Assembly: GCA_030077755.1 (NCBI GenBank)
Contig: JAQJZZ010000018.1
Coordinates: forward strand, 1,860,001 to 1,924,000
Source of the DNA: Filosporella fistucella
Taxonomy: Eukaryota; Ascomycota; Leotiomycetes; Helotiales
DNA: 64,000 bases
Direction of reading: 5' to 3'
The notes beneath the pieces are model-generated. The model was not told where the DNA came from and made no database searches. It worked only from the letters and a program-made list of their open reading frames with translations. The translations under genes and the position numbers were made by a program. Shown here in pieces: positions 57,116 to 64,000 of the stretch (position 1 is the stretch's first letter; each line of letters starts with the position of its first letter).

Positions 57116-59758
57116 ATGGGTAAACGATCCAAACAAGCTCGTAAGGGAAGAGGAACATTGCCGAGTCCCCAACCTCATGATCCAAATGGAGTGGATGTCG
57201 ATTCGTCAGCAGTGTCGTCTGCTTTGAGCACTCTCATTCTAGACGAGCAAGCGGAGGATGGAAGTTCAAAGGTCGAAACCGACAAGAGCGACGAATCTAC
57301 TGCTCAATCGACACATTACGGATTCGACGCTATTTGCGATATCTGTAAGAAGTTCTATCTCACCATCATATCAATCACTACATCCACAGATCGCAGGATT
57401 CAAAATCACAATGCTGGTCTTCACCTTGGCAGCATATCCCATATAGGTCCCAAGCCGGACTGCGTCATGTGCTCAAAACTATTTGCTGTGAGATGGACCA
57501 CATCTGAAACCAACGATTATCATCTTTTTGCACTATCCGCAGCGAGAATACTACATGGGAGATCTCTTCAGCGCCTGGAAAAGAGTCGTTGGACTGTTTC
57601 TGGAAGCGACATTCATGATTCAATATTGCTTGCAGTTGTTGCGGATCAATGTGATCTGTCTATCATCCCAAAGGGGGCGAGCCAATATGATGTCAGAAAG
57701 TTTATGGTTTCCACTCACTTTGGGACTGGTGGGGAGGAGCCTGACTCGAATGATCCTTTCGGTCGATGGGAATCGCAGCTGGAAGAGGATGATGAACGCC
57801 ATAGCTCATGGCTCTCGAAGAGTAACCAGAACAATACCACCGTCTCGATGAAAACCGCTTTGAATAAAGCTGATGCCCTGGGATTTGTCAATGAAGCTAC
57901 TGGGATGTCTAAATCGTGCCCCGTAACTATTGCAGAATTGAAACACCGCCAGCAACTCGGGCAACGAAGAATAAACCTCTTGAACATTCAACCTATAGAG
58001 ACAGGAGATTCCCATACGCCTGGTAATCTAGGATATATACCTCACTGTACATCTTTGAGAGAGAACCTACCTACCGTCTCCTTGAGGTCAAACGTTTTTC
58101 ATGGTCGGGCCGTTGATCCGAACTCGATCAACTATAGTCTTATTAGAGGCTGGCTCAAGCGGTGCAAAGAGGATTGTGACTTAGACAGTGCCACTCGAGA
58201 ACGGAAACGTTTTCAAAAGATGACGTTTCACCTTTTCGACTGTCGAGAGCGTACGATTTTCAGAGTCGCGTCGAAGAGGAATTTGAGATATGTTGCATTG
58301 AGTTATGTCTGGGGTAATGCATCTACAAGCCTTGCTCAGCCATGTGAGACGCTTCCTTTTGTGGTGACAGATTCCTGCCCAAATGTCATAGAGGATGCAA
58401 TCGTTGTTGTTTTAGAGCTTGGGTATCGATATCTATGGGTAGACAGCTTGTGTATATCCCCAGATGGTGCTGTGAGGCATGAGCAGATTGCCAGCATGGA
58501 CATTGTCTACAAAAATGCGGAATTCACTATAGTCGTTGCGGCTGGAGACAACGCGGACTATGGAATACCTGGTGTTGGCAAGCGTCCGCGCATCCAGCAG
58601 CCACAGTTCGCCATAGGTGATCATCGCTATGTTGCAATGACAGTCGATCATGAAATTTGGTTGCGAAAGTCAAAGTACTACACACGTGGTTGGACTTACC
58701 AAGAGTTTTTCTTCTCCCGAAGACGACTGGTCTTTACAAACTACCAAGTTTTCTTCGAATGTCGCGATCAATGCGTATCCCCATTCCAGCAAGAGTCGTT
58801 GAACTCCCCACCTCGCCATATCTTCAATTACAAATCTGACTTGAAATTTTTCGAGGACGGATTCGATGACGATGAATACTTACAAAGGTTACCAGCGCTG
58901 TGGGAGGGTTCTGTGTATGGACCTGAGGGTTCCATTTCGTACCGACAGATATCCGAAATCGAGAAAGTGTTCTCACTTGTGTGTTTCGAATACCACGTCT
59001 CACAATACACGAAGCGCCAATTAACCTTCCAAGAAGACTCTCTGCAGGCTATAAGCAGTATTCTTGATCGATTTGCACAAGGCAGCCACTCGATCTATCA
59101 TCTTTATGGGTTACCATTCATCCCCAAACAAGACTGGACATATCAAGAAGGATCTCGCGACCACACATTTGGAATCAAGTACGGTCTGCTTTGGACACAT
59201 GGAGCGCAAAAGACGCCAAAAGCAAGACGTCAGCAATTTCCATCTTGGTCATGGACCGGATGGGAAGGCGAGGTGAACTGGCTCGTGCCAACCACAGACT
59301 GCGACAAGTACGAAGAATCCTTACCGGAATACTGCGAGTTTGAAGTTCTCCGCCCTCCTGGCGGAAATTTCCCCCAAACATGTCCAGTTGAGAAGTGGCG
59401 GCCCTCTACTGCAGGTAATGATCACCCCAAGGAATTGCGGTTCAAGGGCAATTTATGCAGTATCCATCTTCAGAGGGGTGAAGATAGGGGATTGTACTTG
59501 AACGTATCGGAGGCTTTCAAAAGCCGTATCCATCTCACGGATCTTGGTGATGGAAGACTTTCAAAATTACAGCTCTATGGCCTTCGGCTTGGGTATGATA
59601 TAAACTTGGAGTCTTGGCACGTCCTTGTCATAGCAAAAAAGGAGGTTATGAAGGACAGCGTTGGAAGTCAATTCTACTCTCGAGCAGGAGTCATGATTAT
59701 ACCTAAGAGCTGGCGGGGTTGGACGCAGGAAAAAATTGTCGAGGGAATTCTAGTGTAG
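57116..59758 (+). CDS. HET-domain protein (heterokaryon incompatibility type), 880 residues
   Basis: Single exon; the ATG at 57116 begins MGKRSKQARKGRGTLPSPQP. Residues about 75-140 have paired cysteines (FDAICDICKKFY, PKPDCVMCSKLF), a common N-terminal pattern in these proteins. The HET domain begins near residue 390 with LRYVALSYVWG, continues with LGYRYLWVDSLCI near 438, SMDIVYKNAEFTIVVAAG, and YYTRGWTYQEFFFSRRRLVF near 522. After LCI the usual Q-D is replaced by SPDG, a modest divergence. The C-terminal third has FPSWSWTGWEGEVNW, typical of long HET proteins. HET proteins trigger cell death or immune-like responses when non-self is sensed, and most individual members have no known function. 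The gene stands alone with no NLR or partner gene next to it. Confidence 0.92.
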   Translation: MGKRSKQARKGRGTLPSPQPHDPNGVDVDSSAVSSALSTLILDEQAEDGSSKVETDKSDESTAQSTHYGFDAICDICKKFYLTIISITTSTDRRIQNHNAGLHLGSISHIGPKPDCVMCSKLFAVRWTTSETNDYHLFALSAARILHGRSLQRLEKSRWTVSGSDIHDSILLAVVADQCDLSIIPKGASQYDVRKFMVSTHFGTGGEEPDSNDPFGRWESQLEEDDERHSSWLSKSNQNNTTVSMKTALNKADALGFVNEATGMSKSCPVTIAELKHRQQLGQRRINLLNIQPIETGDSHTPGNLGYIPHCTSLRENLPTVSLRSNVFHGRAVDPNSINYSLIRGWLKRCKEDCDLDSATRERKRFQKMTFHLFDCRERTIFRVASKRNLRYVALSYVWGNASTSLAQPCETLPFVVTDSCPNVIEDAIVVVLELGYRYLWVDSLCISPDGAVRHEQIASMDIVYKNAEFTIVVAAGDNADYGIPGVGKRPRIQQPQFAIGDHRYVAMTVDHEIWLRKSKYYTRGWTYQEFFFSRRRLVFTNYQVFFECRDQCVSPFQQESLNSPPRHIFNYKSDLKFFEDGFDDDEYLQRLPALWEGSVYGPEGSISYRQISEIEKVFSLVCFEYHVSQYTKRQLTFQEDSLQAISSILDRFAQGSHSIYHLYGLPFIPKQDWTYQEGSRDHTFGIKYGLLWTHGAQKTPKARRQQFPSWSWTGWEGEVNWLVPTTDCDKYEESLPEYCEFEVLRPPGGNFPQTCPVEKWRPSTAGNDHPKELRFKGNLCSIHLQRGEDRGLYLNVSEAFKSRIHLTDLGDGRLSKLQLYGLRLGYDINLESWHVLVIAKKEVMKDSVGSQFYSRAGVMIIPKSWRGWTQEKIVEGILV

Positions 59759-61482
59759 ACTTTGGATCCACCATTTCCTAGGCTTAAATCTAACCGTTGC
59801 CTTGAATAGCTTTTTCAGATCACAATTGTGTAGGCTGCCTCGCCTTGACGAGTTGATATCTGCATAATAGTCAACGGCTGTAGAGAGAGGATTTTCGTAG
59901 TTAATTTCCACTGATGAAAGTTCATAATCGTTCCTAGCAGTAGATATATGCGACTTGGTGTCCGAATGATTTATGAGTCCTGGACATGTGAAGCATGCTA
60001 GAATGCTAGATCTACTCAACGGTAATAGACATTATAGACAGAGTGATAATCAGTTCCACACTCGTGTCGGGGACTGAAAAGAGAGTATGTTATGTCTTGC
60101 AACCCGATGAAAGCATGACAGCGACCAGGAAGGCTGAAATTTGCCAGTTTAGAAACAGATTCTATCATGCGACATAGTCCACCAAATCACACCCGGTAGA
60201 TTCTTCCCAAAGTTTCTGGTTTCTGGCCTCGCTGACGTAAATGCGAAGATGACCGCCTTTCTTAGCTCCGTCCATTTCCTTCAAAGTTTTGGTCAACTCG
60301 CCAAGTCGACTCCTCCTAAGCGGTTTGTTCCAATTGAGATTCATCATATGCATCCTCTAAGCACCAATATTCTGCAGGTGAGAGCTAATCATTACTTTGG
60401 CAACTAGGATGTAAACCTGATATCTTCGTCAGCTTTTGATTCTTTGAATTGATCTTCTCTCTGAATAATCATAGCTCACCTCTTAAAATTGATAATCACA
60501 CTTGTCACGAACTAACAAATAGGGGGTGATATGTGGATGGCTGAAGGAATTGCAGAAAGGGTAAGTTTTGATGAAGTGATAGCTTGCCGAAGGAAATGGG
60601 TATCTATTGTGTGTATGCGGGTGTTCCCTCTCTGGTCCCATAGAGCTCTCTATGTGACAGTAGACCCCCTTCTCTATTCACCCAATCACTGGTCCCTTCC
60701 TATTGACATAAAATTGAATGTTTTGACATCAGCCGAACAAAATTCCCTTAGTAGAAATTACTTATGGCTGCTTGATACCCCGTTATAATTGTTGTTATGA
60801 AGGACTCAGTCCAGGAATGCAAAATAGGTTGTGGCTTGTCTTTTGGGGAACTCGAATTTCAGACCTTTAGACATGAGCGGACAAACACATTTGGTATAGA
60901 GGCTCTAGTGTCTTATCATTTCGCTGTATCTTCCGCTGAAAATCCAAAGTGTGCCACTAGTTTGATGAAAGAAGTTCTTGCTTTGGAAACTTGAATCCGT
61001 GACTATCAGATATGATACGGACAAAAGTGTTCCATGAAGACACCTTAAGCTTATCACTTAATCGTATCTGCGGTAGTGCGGCCGCATGAGACTAAATATT
61101 GCAACAATATGATAACTTGCTAGCATCTCAGTCTTGGACATGGACTGGACATGTTCTTTCTCCTTTTAACACTTTCACCTATATCGGTCATCAGTCGTGT
61201 ATTCGCGACTCACGCGACTCGGGAACAAGGGCATTATGGGAAAACAATTATCCCGTTATTCTCGAGTCTGTGAATCATCAGAATATTCAATTTCTACTTT
61301 CGAATCACTGACTCGAGATCGTTAAATGAATGCGGCGCGGTTCCGTACACACGTTCCTACATAAGCCCTTGACATTCGACTGGTTATCCTTCTTTTCTCA
61401 ACTTACAACAGACAAACCAACGAGCTCAGGCCGTTTCTACACGTAAAGCACATATTGAACACAGTCATTCAACCAGAACATC
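59759..61482. other. Intergenic, a possible coding fragment on the minus strand
   Basis: No intact gene. At 60353-60165 the minus strand has a 62-codon frame with protein-like content (LTKTLKEMDGAKKGGHLRIY, then LWEESTGCDLVDYVA) that may be a gene relic. Other frames (60531-60788, 60797-60994) look random. Confidence 0.3.
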
Positions 61483-62583
61483 ATGGAAGCCTCACCTGAC
61501 ACCAACGCACAAGTTCCTCCCACTGCCTCGACCTCGACACCCACGTCACCTAGGTCACCCAGTCCAACGCCAGGTTCCAAATCTCCTCCACCATCGATGG
61601 GTCGTTACAAAACAGCAAGTCTTGGTCCAGAGCCAGCTACTTTACAACCAAGCCGCCTTTCTCGCATCTCTGAAGCCCCTTCTGCGGTCGAGCGCGGTGA
61701 AGTCGAGCCTGTCTCTCCTCTAGCACGAGATTCATACAGATCTTCAACACAAGACCCTTGGCCTTTAGCTCCTCAAGATATTCAGGGTGATGGAACAGCT
61801 TATGGGGAGGATGCTACATCGATTCAAGTGCGCAGAGTGGGATTTTCAGAGGACCTGCCGCAAGACATGAGAAGGGAGGAGGAAGGATATGCGCCGGCAG
61901 GAATATATCTCGATAAAAGACTTTGGTGTGCAGTGGTGACTATTGCCGCTTTGCTCGCCCTAATCTTGATCTTCTTGGTTGTCGCTGTTGCAGGTATATT
62001 CTCGCTTAAGCATTCAGGGGAACATATTGTGGCCATACCTGCGTTGACAAGCTCAACGGAAATTGCTCCACAGACTATAGAAATCATTCCAAAAACTACA
62101 GAAGTTCTGTCGACTGCTGGCGCATTTACAAGACCGTTGACAACTACAACCGCATTACCAGCAAGATCCTCTCCGATCAGTGCAGCGGATGTTTCTGTGG
62201 CCGAGTCTCCAACAGAGCTCAGTATCGTCATTGTTTCAAGCACACGGGCGGGAATCATAGCTCAAGGCTCTAGTGCCTTATCGTCGACTACAAGCTACCC
62301 CTCAACATGGACCGATCTACCCACTGCCTCTGGAGAGCTTTCAAAGAAATCTATCCCACCACGTCCGACTACGAGGGGACCGGGTAATACAGAGGTCACT
62401 GGTTTCCATGATACTTTCGATTCGATTATTCAGAAGCCAAGGCGAAGGAAGACTACACAACCAGTGGGTCGTGCTCTGACGACAGACTCTCGGGCCGGTA
62501 CTGGAACGAAGATCAGTGGGATTGCGATATGCTGTTGCATTTCAGCAGCAGCCATGGGTTTGATGCTTATGGTAATGTTGTAA
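61483..62583 (+). CDS. Single-pass membrane protein, Ser/Thr/Pro-rich, 366 residues
   Basis: Single exon, ATG in ATCATGG context. Residues 1-140 are Pro/Ser/Thr-rich and disordered (TPTSPRSPSPTPGSKSPPPS). A clear hydrophobic segment, LWCAVVTIAALLALILIFLV, lies at about 146-170. It is flanked by Lys/Arg on the N side (YLDKR), so the N-terminus is likely cytoplasmic and the S/T-rich region beyond it extracellular (TSSTEIAPQTIEII, TTTTALPARSS). The last 20 residues (GIAICCCISAAAMGLMLMVM) are hydrophobic too and could be a second segment or a GPI-like tail. The plan is like wall-stress-sensor-type fungal surface proteins, but there is no WSC domain or signal peptide. Family unknown. Confidence 0.72.
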   Translation: MEASPDTNAQVPPTASTSTPTSPRSPSPTPGSKSPPPSMGRYKTASLGPEPATLQPSRLSRISEAPSAVERGEVEPVSPLARDSYRSSTQDPWPLAPQDIQGDGTAYGEDATSIQVRRVGFSEDLPQDMRREEEGYAPAGIYLDKRLWCAVVTIAALLALILIFLVVAVAGIFSLKHSGEHIVAIPALTSSTEIAPQTIEIIPKTTEVLSTAGAFTRPLTTTTALPARSSPISAADVSVAESPTELSIVIVSSTRAGIIAQGSSALSSTTSYPSTWTDLPTASGELSKKSIPPRPTTRGPGNTEVTGFHDTFDSIIQKPRRRKTTQPVGRALTTDSRAGTGTKISGIAICCCISAAAMGLMLMVML

Positions 62584-63034
62584 TGAAGGTGTAAAGTATG
62601 CGTGATTCTCTCATGTCGTAGTAATACAGATATGGACGATGGGCTCAATAGAAAATAGTACACTTTGCTCTCACGTCCTTGAAAAAGCTGCGTTGTAATG
62701 CGTGAATCAGAACTTCCATGACTTCCAAGCAAGACGGTCCAGCATGAGGTAAGGACTTGATCCTCAACTTGCGGAAGTGGGGTAGAAATCAACCTGATGG
62801 GATCATTAATCAGCGGCGTGAAAGAGAAGAAGACTCTAGGAAACGTCGCTTGCTCCTCTCTCTGCTTCGCTATTGAGAAGCTATTCTCTAAGTGTGATTG
62901 CAGGACGACGCAACACAAGCGACACGCTGGACTCGTCGTATCAATCTCTTCTCGCATGGCCATCAACACTTTCAAATTTCAAGCACGATCCAAGGAACAA
63001 CCCGAATCTTAAAAATCGAACACGTGTGGCAACA
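62584..63034. other. Intergenic or leader
   Basis: No gene supported. A plus-strand frame at 62797-63012 beginning MGSLISGVKEKK overlaps the next frame in a different phase and probably does not code. Confidence 0.4.
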
Positions 63035-63415
63035 ATGAACATGCTCCGAGAAGATAGAGAGCACAACTTTCAACGTTACCGACTGGTACAACGAGATGCA
63101 AGGAATGAGAGGGAGCGAGGAAACGCAATCCCACTCCAAACATTCGCAACTCGCAGAAAAATCAGAGGAGAGGACGCGGAGATGGATCTGAACCAACCTG
63201 TAGAGCAGGAACAATGTGTCGGAACACCTCGAACGCCCTACAATTCTATCGAGCATCCACTCCATTCGCTAGAGAACTTTCATCTGGTAGTCTCAACGTG
63301 GCACTACCATCAACCCGGGGACAGCTGGAATGCGGAGTTCAAGCAACACCCCAACTCTCCCACACGGCGCTGCTACTCGTTCAATAACTTTGTGCCTCAA
63401 GCACCCGGGGCATGA
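63035..63415 (+). CDS. Hypothetical protein, probably part of a larger spliced gene
   Basis: The ATG at 63035 (CAACAATGAAC) opens 126 codons ending TGA at 63413-63415. The peptide is charged at first (REDREHNFQRYRLVQRDARN) with no recognisable domain. In the same frame, after two TGA codons, a good single membrane segment is encoded at about 63467-63526 (RICCAIICILICMIIVLFVV). Another frame (63412 on) ends at a canonical intron 63652-63707 (GTAAGC, GCTAAC, AAG). A real gene with several introns is therefore likely, but I could not find a model that joins them in phase. Confidence 0.35.
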   Translation: MNMLREDREHNFQRYRLVQRDARNERERGNAIPLQTFATRRKIRGEDAEMDLNQPVEQEQCVGTPRTPYNSIEHPLHSLENFHLVVSTWHYHQPGDSWNAEFKQHPNSPTRRCYSFNNFVPQAPGA

Positions 63416-63719
63416 CAATGAGCTCGGGTAAAATGCCGCGTCCCAGTTTGTGCAAGAAGAGTGGAGAGAATCTGCTGTGCTATTATCTGCATTCTCATTT
63501 GCATGATTATAGTCCTCTTCGTTGTCTAGAGACTTGTGAAACGAAATCTGAAAGATGTACTTCCACCAATTGGAGATGGAGCAACACTACCACGAGTCTG
63601 AGCGGCACAATTGACACTGACGGAATTGGTCAAGGAAATCGGGTCATTTTAGTAAGCATGATAGTTCTATCGAGTTTAGCAGAAACTCAGATGCTAACAT
63701 ACCCAAGGAGACTTTGTAG
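63412..63719 (+). CDS. Candidate 3' exons of the same unresolved gene
   Basis: A frame from 63412 encodes CETKSERCTSTNWRWSNTTT (possible N-glycosylation at NTT) and reaches a canonical intron 63652-63707 (56 bases). After it comes a short exon ending TAG at 63717-63719. The intron is the strongest evidence that this interval is transcribed and spliced. The upstream connection is unknown. Confidence 0.3.
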
Positions 63720-64000
63720 GAATGTCACTTCTTATGATTTTAATGATAGGGACTTCATGTGCAAATGCAGAAAACGAAGCAGATACCGAAAATATCCATC
63801 AACTCTCTTCTACCATCAATTGAGATACTAAAGCATGAGTTCTGATTGTACACACTTGTGAAATGATTCGGTCATGTAAAAGATTGAAACGGAATCACAA
63901 GCAAGTCTCCCCATATCGAATACAGACAAAGGAAATGGATACTCCACAATAGCAGATTCTCTCTGCATTACATAGTACATATGATACAATCAGCTTCATA
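63720..64000. other. Right-edge intergenic sequence
   Basis: No gene seen. Probably the 3' UTR of the unresolved gene and intergenic DNA. Confidence 0.4.

Overview
The window looks like nuclear DNA of a filamentous ascomycete (Pezizomycotina). Genes are protein-coding, widely spaced and on both strands, and most carry one to five short GT..AG introns (about 46-180 bp) with branch sites such as GCTAAC. Gene content fits: a HET-domain protein, a Rid1-type GBD/FH3 protein, a fungal P450, a WBP2-like protein and QCR6. No ribosomal, viral or intact transposon sequence was seen. A Leotiomycete-type genome is a guess from overall character, not a demonstrated placement. All gene models were spliced by eye.

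Layout. 0-5 kb: the possible start of a leftward gene cut by the window edge, a beta-carbonic anhydrase (+) and an ornithine cyclodeaminase/mu-crystallin family protein (-) with a large serine-rich insertion. 5-9.3 kb: no intact gene. This part holds a decayed plus-strand relic that still shows S/T-rich linkers and NGGFE-like module starts of a secreted carbohydrate-binding-type protein. 9.3-16 kb: aldo-keto reductase, cytochrome P450, an unknown 396-residue protein and an RraA/HMG-aldolase-like enzyme. 17-23 kb: WBP2-like GRAM/PPxY protein, the cytochrome bc1 hinge subunit QCR6, and an FLVCR-type MFS transporter. 23-27 kb: two RING-finger paralogues, the first broken by a stop and a frameshift, the second intact, with a small unknown gene between. 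27-41 kb: mostly conserved cell-biology genes: Rid1-like protein, a probable Mediator Med2-like subunit, a three-RRM Pub1/TIA-1-type RNA-binding protein with a long pyrimidine-rich leader, and the ribosome-maturation GTPase EFL1.

41-47 kb is the oddest part. A gene with nine in-frame pentapeptide units sits beside about 4 kb of strand-asymmetric, degenerate, multi-layer repeats. 47-55 kb: a double-PH-domain protein, an APH-type kinase-like protein, a tRNA-Ser(AGA) that folds completely by eye, and an unknown serine-rich protein. 57-64 kb: an 880-residue HET-domain protein, a single-pass membrane protein, and an unresolved small gene near the right edge.

There is no operon-like organisation. 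Most genes act independently (bc1 respiration, ribosome maturation, Mediator, polarity). The reductase, P450 and aldolase-like genes at 9-16 kb could be a loose metabolic group, but no backbone synthase is present. Intergenic stretches over about 300 bp were examined and are listed.
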